Shown piece after piece: positions 16,592 to 23,406 of a stretch of DNA of 33,155 bases (positions within the stretch are counted from its first letter, which is position 1; every line of letters starts with the position of its first letter). Under the pieces are notes generated by a model, which was not told the origin of the DNA, did not search any database, and was given only the letters and a program-made list of their open reading frames with translations. Location of the stretch: positions 1 to 33,155 of IMG/VR virus record IMGVR_UViG_3300046474_000200; one strand, written 5' to 3'. A program made the position numbers and the translations under genes. This DNA comes from a virus.

Positions 16592-17497
16592 TTGAGTACC
16601 GTTTGGATTGAGGGCGCTGAGCGCCTAGGAAAGGGCTCTATCGGCGGAGCCATGGACTACCCCGGGAAGCCTCCCCGGGTAGTCTGGCACACGACCGAAT
16701 CGGGCGCCGGTAACGGGGCGTTTGATGCCGTCGCGCGGGTGCTCATGACCAATGGCGACGAGCCGCACATTCTGTACGACCCGACGACTGACCGCATTGG
16801 GCAGTTCGGCCCGCTCAATGAGTCGGCCCGCGCACTCAAGAACGATGGCGCCACCCGAACCAACCGGGTCGGCAAGGTGTGCATTCAGATTGAGGTGCTC
16901 GCGCGCGCTGGGACGCCCTTTACGGGCTATTGGAAGCCCGGTAAGAACTTCCGTGCGCTCATGGCTGCAATCCGCTCTTGGGGCGTGCCTGACGTGTTCC
17001 CCATGGGTGCTCTAGCGAGCCACTACGCGGACCCGGCGGCCAAGCGTGACCGTGATGTGTGGCTTACCAAGGGTGGCCACTACGGACACAGCAACATCCC
17101 CGGTAATGACCACTGGGACCCCGGGGCGATCAACAAGGCTGCGCTGTTCGCTGCGGCGCCGGTAAAGACCACGTTGCCCGCTCACCTCCCGTCGCGTCCC
17201 CCGGTTAAGCCGTCCGTTTCGCTGCGTAAGGTCATTGCGGCCGCTCGACGTGACCCCGGGCTTCCTGACGGGGGAGTGACGTTCAAGGCTGACGCCCTCG
17301 TTGTCGAGCGCGCCCTACACGCTGAGGGGCTACTCGACGCCAAGTACGTTGACGGCTCGTTCGGCCTACGTACGCGCGCCGCTTACCGGCTGTGGCAGAT
17401 GCGAATTGGCTTCCGTGGCAAGGCTGCGGACGGCATTCCTGGGGCTAAGTCCCTGGGCATGCTTGGTAAGAAGCGCGGATTCTCGGTCGGTGGGTAA
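16592..17497 (+). CDS. Endolysin: amidase-like domain plus peptidoglycan-binding domain
   Basis: This 301-residue protein starts at TTG 16592 with AGGGGAG upstream. The N-terminal domain carries VVWHTTESG (zinc-ligand candidate His33), IQIEV, and GHSNIPGNDHWDPG near residue 170. This fits an N-acetylmuramoyl-L-alanine amidase-type lysin, though the exact bond cut cannot be proved by eye. A proline-rich linker (about 190-210) leads to a C-terminal helical domain (about 215-300) with YVDGSFGLRTRAAYRLWQ and DGIPGAKSLGML, the pattern of PG_binding_1. No signal peptide is seen, so export would need the small membrane proteins that follow. Confidence 0.9.
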   Translation: MSTVWIEGAERLGKGSIGGAMDYPGKPPRVVWHTTESGAGNGAFDAVARVLMTNGDEPHILYDPTTDRIGQFGPLNESARALKNDGATRTNRVGKVCIQIEVLARAGTPFTGYWKPGKNFRALMAAIRSWGVPDVFPMGALASHYADPAAKRDRDVWLTKGGHYGHSNIPGNDHWDPGAINKAALFAAAPVKTTLPAHLPSRPPVKPSVSLRKVIAAARRDPGLPDGGVTFKADALVVERALHAEGLLDAKYVDGSFGLRTRAAYRLWQMRIGFRGKAADGIPGAKSLGMLGKKRGFSVGG

Positions 17498-17500
17498 GCC

Positions 17501-17725
17501 GTGGACCGTGACCCGCTAGGAGTGACCATTAGCGCCCGGGAAATCTATGACGAGATTGTTGGGCTGCGGGAGGACGTACGCAGCCTCACACAGTCCAATG
17601 AGGGCGTTGGGGAACAGCTCAAGGACCATGAGGACCGACTCAGGAAGGTTGAGGCTTGGCGGTACGCGCTGCCAGTCTCGGCAGTCACCGGCATTGTCTC
17701 GGCCGTCGTGACCTTTGTTCGCTGA
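17501..17725 (+). CDS. Small coiled-coil membrane protein (XhlA-like)
   Basis: This 74-residue protein starts at GTG 17501. An in-frame GTG at 17522 is a weaker alternative. Charged, heptad-like residues 12-50 (EIYDEIVGLREDVRSLTQ... EDRLRKVEAW) are followed by one hydrophobic C-terminal segment (ALPVSAVTGIVSAVVTFV). That layout matches XhlA-type lysis proteins. It lies between the endolysin and the holin-like gene and probably takes part in lysis. Confidence 0.7.
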   Translation: MDRDPLGVTISAREIYDEIVGLREDVRSLTQSNEGVGEQLKDHEDRLRKVEAWRYALPVSAVTGIVSAVVTFVR

Positions 17726-17760
17726 GTGTAACTGAGACTTGTACCCGGATGTCCGTTTCT

Positions 17761-17800
17761 GCCCCCGTATGCCCTATGCCGGCGCCGGGGGCCAATTTTC
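17761..17800 (+). terminator. Intrinsic terminator between the lysis genes
   Basis: The arms GCCCCCG (17761-17767) and CGGGGGC (17786-17792) pair perfectly, and the 3' side is followed by CAATTTTC. The loop is 18 bases and contains a further small GC-rich hairpin. Confidence 0.65.
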
Positions 17801-17817
17801 ACACAGAGTGAGGATGT

Positions 17818-18027
17818 ATGGAGTTCATCAAGAAGCACCCCGCACGGCTGTACGCGCTCGTTGTGGCGCTCCTACCGCTAGTGGCGCACTTCCTGCCCGA
17901 CGTGCCGACTGAGGCCGTTCTAGCCGTTGTTGCGGCCGTCCTCGGTACCGGTGAGGCCGTACAGCGGGTTGAGAACGTCAAGACCGAGGACGCGTATTGG
18001 ACCGACGCTTTCGGCGACGGCAAGTAA
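17818..18027 (+). CDS. Putative holin (two membrane segments)
   Basis: This 69-residue protein has a basic start (MEFIKKHPARL), two hydrophobic stretches (about residues 11-26 and 31-47) and an acidic C-terminus. This is the usual layout of small two-segment holins. It follows the endolysin and the XhlA-like gene. The ATG at 17818 has GTGAGGA just upstream. A terminator-like hairpin precedes it, so it may have its own promoter or depend on readthrough. Confidence 0.75.
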   Translation: MEFIKKHPARLYALVVALLPLVAHFLPDVPTEAVLAVVAAVLGTGEAVQRVENVKTEDAYWTDAFGDGK

Positions 18028-18030
18028 GGC

Positions 18031-18055
18031 GTAGAGACGCCCTCTCACACCGTAG
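18031..18055 (+). promoter_or_regulatory. Repeated leader motif, copy A
   Basis: The sequence is TAGAGACGCCCTCTCACACC with a diverged 3' part. The TAG lies 49 bases before the dNMP kinase ATG. It may be a promoter or a leader RNA element (see the motif finding). Confidence 0.55.
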
Positions 18056-18080
18056 GGGAAACCTACAGTTGGGAGGGCGT
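18037..18080 (+). promoter_or_regulatory. Leader hairpin masking the dNMP kinase ribosome site
   Basis: ACGCCCTC (18037-18044) pairs with GAGGGCGT (18073-18080), which holds the ribosome site and abuts the ATG at 18081. An inner stem, GTAGG/CCTAC around a ggaaa loop, stabilises it. If transcribed from upstream, the start would be hidden. Confidence 0.55.
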
Positions 18081-18620
18081 ATGCATATTGCGCTCATGGG
18101 CCGGGCTCGTTCCGGCAAGGACACGCTTGCCTCGTACCTCGTCGAGAAGCACGGCTATACGCGTGTCGCTTTCGCCGACCCGCTTAAGGAAATGGCGCTC
18201 AGCGTTGATCCGCTGATATCCACGTTCCCCGATATGGCGCCCGTACGGCTTTCCCGCCTCGTCGCCGATGTCGGGTGGGAATACGCCAAGGATCATTACC
18301 CGGAAGTGCGCCGGATTCTGCAAAACCTCGGTCAGACGGTAAGGGGAGAAATTCCCGGTTACTGGGTTGGGCGGGCAATGCGCCGGATCCTCGCCACTGA
18401 CGGCCCGGTTGTTGTGTCTGACTGTCGGTACCCCGACGAGGCCGCAGCGCTGATGTCCGCCGGTTTCACTTCCGTCCGCCTCGTCCGGCCCGGTGTCGAG
18501 ACCATGGCTCACGAGAGTGAGCGTGCTCTCTCGTCTTGGTTCTCAGACCATGTGATCTACAACGGCGGCATGATCGCTGACATGTACCCCAAGGTTGACG
18601 CCATCCTTGGCGCCGCGTAG
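18081..18620 (+). CDS. Deoxynucleoside monophosphate kinase
   Basis: This 179-residue protein begins MHIALMGRARSGKDTLASYL, a P-loop at residues 7-15. It continues with VAFADPLKEMA, VVVSDCRYPDEAAALMSAGF and a C-terminal SDHVIYNGG, the pattern of T4 gp1-like dNMP kinases. The family phosphorylates dNMPs to dNDPs for phage DNA synthesis. The start is ATG 18081; the frame runs open upstream but without a credible start. With ThyX and dCMP deaminase at 32-33 kb it forms a nucleotide-supply set. Confidence 0.88.
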   Translation: MHIALMGRARSGKDTLASYLVEKHGYTRVAFADPLKEMALSVDPLISTFPDMAPVRLSRLVADVGWEYAKDHYPEVRRILQNLGQTVRGEIPGYWVGRAMRRILATDGPVVVSDCRYPDEAAALMSAGFTSVRLVRPGVETMAHESERALSSWFSDHVIYNGGMIADMYPKVDAILGAA

Positions 18621-18626
18621 CACCAC

Positions 18627-18665
18627 AGCCCCTCGTTCCCTCACGGGAGCGGGGGGCTTTCGTCG
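18627..18665 (+). terminator. Strong intrinsic terminator after the dNMP kinase
   Basis: A 14-bp stem, AGCCCCTCGTTCCC (18627-18640) with GGGAGCGGGGGGCT (18645-18658), closes on a TCAC tetraloop. It is followed by TTCGTCGTTTCG. It separates the kinase from the next unit. Confidence 0.85.
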
Positions 18666-18692
18666 TTTCGTCACCCGTTCGAGTGACCGCAG

Positions 18693-18708
18693 CTCCCAAA
18701 TTTGGGAG
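18693..18708. promoter_or_regulatory. Operator palindrome 6
   Basis: Perfect core with a CA-g left flank; the right flank is t-AG, the only exception to the TG rule. It lies downstream of the kinase terminator and 75 bases before the 18783 gene. Confidence 0.82.
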
Positions 18709-18782
18709 TAGGTTGCACCGACCATGATCACTGTGCTTAACTACTCCCGCAACGACAACAACGAAGGCAAGGGGCGGCACCG

Positions 18783-20399
18783 ATGGGGCGCAACGAACTG
18801 AACGAGTGGCTGAACGTCAGTCCGTCGCGCTCCTTTATCCGCATCGGCAAGGGCAAGTCGGCGCACCTGGACCGGGGCAACGACGAGAGCCTGTGTGGAC
18901 GGCTCATGATCACCGGCGGTCGCATCGACACCATAGACGCAGCCAACATGGACAACATCTGTTCGCGCTGCTGGAAGATCATGGAACGAGAGGCCAACGA
19001 GGCCGCCGCGCAGCTCCCAAATTTGGGAGATGAGTTGCACGAGGACGAGGCGACCACTAAGGTTGCCAACAACAGCCCGGCAGACAGCGGGGCAGGGGAG
19101 GAAGGCAAGGCAATGACGACTTTCGCGGAGCGCATGGATGCGGCGGAGTACGTGCAGGTTGGCGCTGGCAAGACGCCTCACGTCAAGGGGGACGACGGCA
19201 AGAACACCGCTTGCGGCAAGACCCCCAAGGGTGCACTGTCCGACCCCGACCTGACCAAGGTGTGCAAGGCTTGCCTTGCCGTAATCACTGCCGCCTACCC
19301 GACCGACGAGGAGACCAACACCGTGGCTACCGACACCGAGACCGCTGAGCTGACGGACGACGAGAAGCGTCAGAAGATCGGTGAGCTGACGCTCGCTATC
19401 AAGGCGCTCGCTGAGGCGGGGGAGGATCAGGAAGGGGCTCAGGCGCTCAAGGACGAGGCTGAGAGCCTGATTGGAACACTGCCGGTCGGCGACCGCAACG
19501 ACCTGCGCAAGGTGCTTGACGTTGCGTTCAAGGGTGGCAGCGACGTCCCGACTGAGGCCAAGGCCAAGCCTGCCGCCAAGAAGACGGTTGCCAAGAAGGT
19601 TGCCGCTCCCAAGCCCGACCTTGAAACCAAGGACTACAAGACGGCCGAGGGCGTTTCGGAACTCGTCACCATGGGTGCCGAGAAGATCCGTGAGGGTGTG
19701 ACCGCTCACCAGAAGGCGAGCACCACCGCGCACGAGGTGGCGGCCGTCATCCTTGACATGCGTCTCCGCATCAAGAACAAGTCCGGTGTTCCGGACCTCA
19801 AGGCTCAGTCTCAGGCGGCACGCGACGCTGCGGGGGACATGTACAAGGCTGCGGGCAGCAAGCTCGACGGCACCGACGAGGAGGTACGCGACGCGGTTGC
19901 CTCGATGGTCAAGGCCACTCAGTACCGCATGTCGGATCTTCTCGTGAACTGGGTTCGTGCCCTGGACAACTCGCCCGAGGAGTACGCCAAGCTTTTCGGT
20001 GCGGTCAAGGAAGCGCACCCGGACATGACCCCCGCTGAGGCGGTGTTCAAGTTCTACAACCTCAGCAACAAGTCCGCCCTTGAGCGCGAGAAGGAGAGGC
20101 AGGCTGCCAAGAGGCTTGACCCCGAGACCAAGCTTGCCATCACGGCGGGTGGCGGAGAGGTGCCCGAGGAGCCTGAGGGCAAGGGCGGGGAGGCCGTCAA
20201 GACCCCGGGCGAGAAGGTGGCTGAGGCCGCACCGGAGAAGAAAGCTGAGACGTTCGTTGAGGCGCTCACCAAGCTCGTCAGCAAGTTCGACAAGTCGTAC
20301 CTTGAGACCATTGAGGACGAGGACGAGAAGAGCAAGCTTGAGGGTCAGATCAAGGACGCTGAGGACAAGCTCAAGGAACTCCGCAAGGCTCTGATCTAA
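18783..20399 (+). CDS. Large early protein with two zinc-knuckle-like modules, possible gene fusion
   Basis: This 538-residue protein is not recognised as a whole. Two similar N-terminal modules are visible: His28, Cys38, Cys60-x2-Cys63 and His133, Cys144, Cys161-x2-Cys164, each likely to bind one zinc. Between them lies an acidic linker encoded partly by an operator palindrome (19014-19029, QLPNLG). A second good start exists at ATG 19113 (Met111) behind GGGGAGGAAGG, so a 428-residue shorter form is likely. The rest is charged and helical, with a lysine/alanine-rich linker near 260-280 and coiled coils near the end. The layout suggests two adjacent genes fused across a former intergenic operator. 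Confidence 0.75.
   Translation: MGRNELNEWLNVSPSRSFIRIGKGKSAHLDRGNDESLCGRLMITGGRIDTIDAANMDNICSRCWKIMEREANEAAAQLPNLGDELHEDEATTKVANNSPADSGAGEEGKAMTTFAERMDAAEYVQVGAGKTPHVKGDDGKNTACGKTPKGALSDPDLTKVCKACLAVITAAYPTDEETNTVATDTETAELTDDEKRQKIGELTLAIKALAEAGEDQEGAQALKDEAESLIGTLPVGDRNDLRKVLDVAFKGGSDVPTEAKAKPAAKKTVAKKVAAPKPDLETKDYKTAEGVSELVTMGAEKIREGVTAHQKASTTAHEVAAVILDMRLRIKNKSGVPDLKAQSQAARDAAGDMYKAAGSKLDGTDEEVRDAVASMVKATQYRMSDLLVNWVRALDNSPEEYAKLFGAVKEAHPDMTPAEAVFKFYNLSNKSALEREKERQAAKRLDPETKLAITAGGGEVPEEPEGKGGEAVKTPGEKVAEAAPEKKAETFVEALTKLVSKFDKSYLETIEDEDEKSKLEGQIKDAEDKLKELRKALI
19014..19029. promoter_or_regulatory. Operator palindrome 7, inside a reading frame
   Basis: Perfect core with CA-g and a-TG flanks, inside codons 77-82 of the 18783 gene (QLPNLG), 84 bases before the internal start at 19113. 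Confidence 0.82.
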
Positions 20400-20409
20400 C
20401 CGACCGTCA

Positions 20410-20446
20410 GAGGGGCCCTGGGTATCGCGCCCGGGGCCCCTCCCAT
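20410..20446 (+). terminator. Intrinsic terminator
   Basis: GAGGGGCCCTGGG (20410-20422) pairs with CCCGGGGCCCCTC (20430-20442), with one internal T-G wobble and a 7-base loop. It is followed by CCATTTC. Confidence 0.75.
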
Positions 20447-20470
20447 TTCAAGGCAAGGGGAGGGCAAGTA

Positions 20471-21169
20471 ATGCCGAAAGTGAAGGCACACAGGAACGCG
20501 CGGATTCAGTACGTCGGCACGGCGTACACGCGAGGCAAGGGCACTGACACGGTGTCGTTGCATGGCATCATCACGGACGAGGGCCCGGACTGGGACCGTC
20601 CGCTGACTTTCAAGATGTCGCCGGACGCTGCCCGCGCGTTGGCTGCGCAGCTCATCGAGAAAGCCGACAAGGTAGACGCCGAACGTGAGCCGAAAGCGCC
20701 TGTGGAATTCACCGAGGAACGGCCCGGGGTCTGGAAGACAGCTACGCCCGAGGATGGCGAGCGACTTGACGCGTCCATTGATGAGGCGCTGGCAAGCCTA
20801 GGAACGTCGCTCGCGGAGTTGCGTGCAGCGGAGGAGCGTGACGAGACGCCGACCGTGTGCGCTGAGTGTGACCGGACGCGCCCGCGTTGGACCATGAACC
20901 ATGTGGGGGGTGGCTCATGGGTGTGTGCCCCGACGTTCGCCATGCACTGTGGGGTGTGCTGTAAGCCGGGGGAGTCCCTGACTCACTACACGGAGGAGGA
21001 GCACCGGCACGGGGATGCCGTTCTGGAACACGCCGACGCTGAACGCGCGGCACGGCTGGAAGCGTCGCTAGGGGACACGGACAGCGATGAGCTTCCGGAC
21101 GCGCAAGGGCGCTACTGCTCGCGCTGCCATCTGGACCACACCCCCGAGGACTGTTACTACAAGGTCTAG
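20471..21169 (+). CDS. Hypothetical protein with several Cys-x2-Cys knuckles
   Basis: This 232-residue protein starts at ATG 20471 with GGGGAGGG 6 bases upstream. The N-terminal 75 residues are a compact alpha-beta region (IQYVGTAYTRGKGTDTVSLHGII...). The C-terminal half has Cys pairs CAEC, CGVC and CSRC plus nearby His residues, so one or two zinc sites are likely. The family is not recognised. It is flanked by terminators on both sides and is probably its own transcription unit. Confidence 0.72.
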   Translation: MPKVKAHRNARIQYVGTAYTRGKGTDTVSLHGIITDEGPDWDRPLTFKMSPDAARALAAQLIEKADKVDAEREPKAPVEFTEERPGVWKTATPEDGERLDASIDEALASLGTSLAELRAAEERDETPTVCAECDRTRPRWTMNHVGGGSWVCAPTFAMHCGVCCKPGESLTHYTEEEHRHGDAVLEHADAERAARLEASLGDTDSDELPDAQGRYCSRCHLDHTPEDCYYKV

Positions 21170-21190
21170 GCGCCCGTCTCACGCCCTTAC

Positions 21191-21228
21191 AGCCCCGCTA
21201 GGTCCCCTCGGCCCGGCGGGGCTTTTTC
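21191..21228 (+). terminator. Intrinsic terminator
   Basis: AGCCCCGC (21191-21198) pairs with GCGGGGCT (21216-21223), followed by TTTTC. It is the clearest U-tract terminator in the window. Confidence 0.85.
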
Positions 21229-21257
21229 ATGCCCTCAGACGGGCGCACAGAGCTTTT

Positions 21258-21292
21258 GCTCATATGAGCGCAGCCGGCCGCTCATCTGAGCG
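21258..21292. promoter_or_regulatory. Tandem pair of near-palindromes (operator-like)
   Basis: GCTCATATGAGCG (21258-21270) and GCTCATCTGAGCG (21280-21292) differ at one base and are 22 bases apart, two helical turns. Each contains CTCAT/ATGAG half-sites. They lie just upstream of the small ORF at 21309. This looks like a cooperative dimer-binding site; the binding protein is unknown. Confidence 0.5.
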
Positions 21293-21305
21293 GAACAGCG
21301 GGGGA

Positions 21306-21402
21306 GGGATGACGGTTGACGATTCTTGGGTGTTTTCAGATATCCCAATAGAGATCCTTAAGAGATACCGAGAAATGCGTGCCGTTCGTCAACCGTCATC
21401 CC
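21306..21402. repeat. 17-bp perfect inverted repeat flanking a 63-base AT-rich segment
   Basis: GGGATGACGGTTGACGA (21306-21322) is repeated in inverted orientation at 21386-21402. The left arm contains both the ATG of the small ORF and TTGACG, a possible -35 element. The enclosed bases are clearly more AT-rich than their surroundings. Confidence 0.8.
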
Positions 21403-21431
21403 TAGATAACCCCTCTCAAGTGGTCGTGTAA
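21309..21431 (+). CDS. Small leader ORF upstream of the nuclease
   Basis: This 40-residue frame starts at ATG 21309; an in-frame ATG at 21264 would give 55 residues. The product begins MTVDDSWVFSDIPIEILKRYREMR, acidic then helical and basic. Base composition is more AT-rich than neighbouring genes. Its stop (21429-21431) falls in the loop of the hairpin that covers the ribosome site of the nuclease gene, so its translation could open that hairpin. The family is not recognised. Confidence 0.5.
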   Translation: MTVDDSWVFSDIPIEILKRYREMRAVRQPSSLDNPSQVVV

Positions 21432-21449
21432 GCAACCACGAGAGGGGTT
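21402..21449 (+). promoter_or_regulatory. Leader motif copy F and hairpin covering the nuclease ribosome site
   Basis: AACCCCTCTC (21408-21417) pairs perfectly with GAGAGGGGTT (21440-21449), with an inner TGGT/ACCA stem. The right arm is the Shine-Dalgarno region of the ATG at 21453. The left part (CTAGATAACCCCTCTCA) is a diverged relative of the repeated leader motif. Confidence 0.6.
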
Positions 21450-21452
21450 CAC

Positions 21453-22286
21453 ATGGCCGGTACGGTCCGAACCATCATGCGGGGCGGTTCCCGCTTTTAC
21501 ATCAACCCGACGACCGACGAGAAGGTACCCGGCGTCACGTCGGTTATCGGCATGCTGCCTAAGCCGTTCCTCACTTTCTGGGCAGCGAAGATGACGGCTG
21601 AGGCGGCCGTTGACAACCTCGCTGCCGTTGGCTCTATCGCTGAGCGGGACCGGCAAGGGGCCGTCGACTACCTCAAGGGCGCACACCGCCGGTACACCTC
21701 GCTGCGCGCGGGTGTTGGCTCTGACGCGCATGACCTGTTTGAGCGCATGATCCGGGGCGAACTCGTCGGGCGCGTGCACCCCGACCTAGCGCCGTACGTC
21801 CGGCACTTTGCCGAGTTCCTGGAAGCGGTCAACCCTGAGCTTGTGCGCGCCGAGGACGTTGCTTGGTCCGACACGCACAAGTACGCCGGATCCTTTGACG
21901 CCATCCTCCGCGTGTGGCTCGACGAGGACAACCGGCCTACGCCGGACCGGTCGGGCACTCCCGCGCTGCTCATGACCGACTGGAAGACCAGCAAGGACAC
22001 TTACCCGGACGTTGCCCTACAGATGTCCGCTTACGCCTATGCCGACCGGATCATTTCGCCGGACGGCAGCTCTGAGCCGATGCCTGAGTTTGACGGGGCG
22101 GTTGTGCTGCACGTGACCGCTGATCACTGGGCGTTCAAGCCGGTCCTCGTCAATGACGAGGTGTTCGGGCAGTTCCTCAACCTGCGACGCACGTTCGTGT
22201 GGGACCGAGAGACGTCAAAGACCGTCATCGGTAAGCCCATTGCGTCGGGTGGCGCCCTCGTGACGGGCACTCAGCGGCGCCGCTAG
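21453..22286 (+). CDS. RecB/Cas4-like PD-(D/E)XK nuclease
   Basis: This 277-residue protein has the nuclease core in order: YAGSFDAIL with Asp149, DWKTSK with Asp176 and Lys178, and the QMSAY motif with Gln190 and Tyr194. Those are the RecB/Cas4/exonuclease-family signatures (PDDEXK_1). Phage members process DNA ends during replication or recombination. No Cys cluster for an iron-sulfur centre is evident, so it is closer to phage exonucleases than to true Cas4. The ATG at 21453 has GAGAGGGG upstream, within the hairpin described above. It is followed by a leader motif and an operator before the RDF-like gene. Confidence 0.85.
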   Translation: MAGTVRTIMRGGSRFYINPTTDEKVPGVTSVIGMLPKPFLTFWAAKMTAEAAVDNLAAVGSIAERDRQGAVDYLKGAHRRYTSLRAGVGSDAHDLFERMIRGELVGRVHPDLAPYVRHFAEFLEAVNPELVRAEDVAWSDTHKYAGSFDAILRVWLDEDNRPTPDRSGTPALLMTDWKTSKDTYPDVALQMSAYAYADRIISPDGSSEPMPEFDGAVVLHVTADHWAFKPVLVNDEVFGQFLNLRRTFVWDRETSKTVIGKPIASGGALVTGTQRRR

Positions 22287-22310
22287 AGACCCCCTCTCAC
22301 ATGTAAGTAC
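22283..22310 (+). promoter_or_regulatory. Repeated leader motif, copy B
   Basis: CTAGAGACCCCCTCTCACA followed by TGTAAGTA. The TAG is the stop of the nuclease gene. An operator palindrome follows 51 bases downstream, before the gene at 22412. There is no close ribosome site for it to mask, which favours a promoter role. Confidence 0.55.
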
Positions 22311-22334
22311 GGGGCGGGCAAGGGCGGGAAGCAC

Positions 22335-22350
22335 CTCCCAAATTTGGGAG
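22335..22350. promoter_or_regulatory. Operator palindrome 8
   Basis: Perfect core with CA-c and t-TG flanks, between the leader motif B and the RDF-like gene. Outer arms GGCAAGGG and CCCTTGCC form a larger hairpin around it. Confidence 0.85.
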
Positions 22351-22411
22351 TTGAGTGCATGCCCCCTTGCCTGCCTCGCCCAATCAGAGACATTCAGAGT
22401 GAGGTCACAGC

Positions 22412-23113
22412 GTGGCAACCCTTCGCATTTTCGACACCGACCCCGACGCTAAGCCCAAGCCTCGTCGGCAGTTCGCCAACGACGTTGCGTTTCAGTTCCG
22501 TTCGGGGCGCATGGTCAACAACCGCCCTCAATCGCTTGCCGATTGGCGGGTAACGACCGGTGATCCTGAGGTGGCCAAGGCTGTTGCTCAGCTCATGGGC
22601 GGTAGCCCCAACGAGTGGGAAACCTCCAAGGATGATTTCCTTGAGGTGCTCACCACCACGAACAGTGTTCAGGTCATCATCGACGGCCCTAAGGCCATCA
22701 ACGCTCGCATGATCCTGTGGGGTCGCTCCGGCCCTATCCACGAGTGTGACGGCGTTGAGTTCCTCTCGCCGGACGAGGACAAGGGTAAGCCGTGCGGTTG
22801 CCCGCCGCTCCTCGCTGACCGTAAGACTTCCGCGCGTGCCGGTCGTGGTCCGCAGCCCAACACGACTGTGAGTTTCCGCCTCGCTGAGGATTACGACCTT
22901 GGCATAGGCAAGTTCACTTCCACCTCGTGGGACCTCGTCAGCGTGCTGCATGAGGTTGAGGACGACCTTGACCGTATCGGGGGAGAGGCACTGTGCTCGC
23001 TCAGCCTTGAGCTAGTGCAGTTCACTACGTCCGCCGGTCAGGCCGTCGAATACCGAAAGCCTGTCATCAAGGTTCTCAAGTCCTGGAATGACGCGATTGC
23101 CGAGGAGTTCTGA
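22412..23113 (+). CDS. phiC31 gp3-like protein (recombination directionality factor family)
   Basis: This 233-residue protein starts at GTG 22412 with GTGAGGT upstream. Its sequence plan resembles phage gp3-like proteins: LRIFDTDPDAKPKPRRQFANDV, ADWRVTTGDPEVAKAVAQLMGG, ARMILWGRSGPIHECDGVEFLSP, KPCGCPPLL, and a final LELVQFTTSAGQAVEYRKPVIKVL. His110, Cys112, Cys128 and Cys130 may bind zinc. In phiC31, gp3 turns the serine integrase toward excision. Many phages carry relatives whose role is unproven, and no integrase is present in this window. It is preceded by a leader motif and an operator. Confidence 0.75.
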   Translation: MATLRIFDTDPDAKPKPRRQFANDVAFQFRSGRMVNNRPQSLADWRVTTGDPEVAKAVAQLMGGSPNEWETSKDDFLEVLTTTNSVQVIIDGPKAINARMILWGRSGPIHECDGVEFLSPDEDKGKPCGCPPLLADRKTSARAGRGPQPNTTVSFRLAEDYDLGIGKFTSTSWDLVSVLHEVEDDLDRIGGEALCSLSLELVQFTTSAGQAVEYRKPVIKVLKSWNDAIAEEF

Positions 23114-23114
23114 C

Positions 23115-23390
23115 ATGGGTAAGCGTGGCACTGTGACCGACTATGCGGGGGATGAGCTGTACCGGGGTGACCTCGTCACCTACGCGGTACGCAACGGCAA
23201 CCGGGTGCGCATGTCTGACGCGTTCGTTGAGCGGGTGACCGCTCGCGTTGAGGCCGGACGGCTGCGCCCGATGCTGTATGTCCGACCGACCGGTAACGAG
23301 TCAGGTTTCGTCAAGAGGCGTACTCAGCGCGGTGTTTGGATCGCCGCTGAACATGTGCGCCTCGTCGCCGCCGGTCCTGTCACCGACTAA
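23115..23390 (+). CDS. Small basic hypothetical protein
   Basis: This 91-residue protein starts at ATG 23115, two bases after the RDF-like stop, so the two are probably coupled. It is rich in Arg and Val, with an SH3-like or small-barrel look (YRGDLVTYAVRNGNRVRMSDAFVERV, RRTQRGVWIAAEHVRLV). The family is not recognised. A strong terminator follows. Confidence 0.72.
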   Translation: MGKRGTVTDYAGDELYRGDLVTYAVRNGNRVRMSDAFVERVTARVEAGRLRPMLYVRPTGNESGFVKRRTQRGVWIAAEHVRLVAAGPVTD

Positions 23391-23406
23391 CCGGCCCAAC
23401 TACCTA

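Noticed and set aside
18724-18801. 25-codon ORF overlapping the start of the 18783 gene
   Set aside because: The ribosome site is too far away (the palindrome arm lies 15 bases upstream) and nothing in the peptide supports it. It could be a leader peptide but the evidence is too thin.
18741-20018. Long minus-strand frame (425 codons)
   Set aside because: It is a shadow of the 18783 gene with Leu/Val/Arg-rich low-complexity sequence and no supporting start.
21453-22286. Nuclease read as a CRISPR Cas4
   Set aside because: No cysteine cluster, no other cas genes and no array. It fits phage RecB-like exonucleases.
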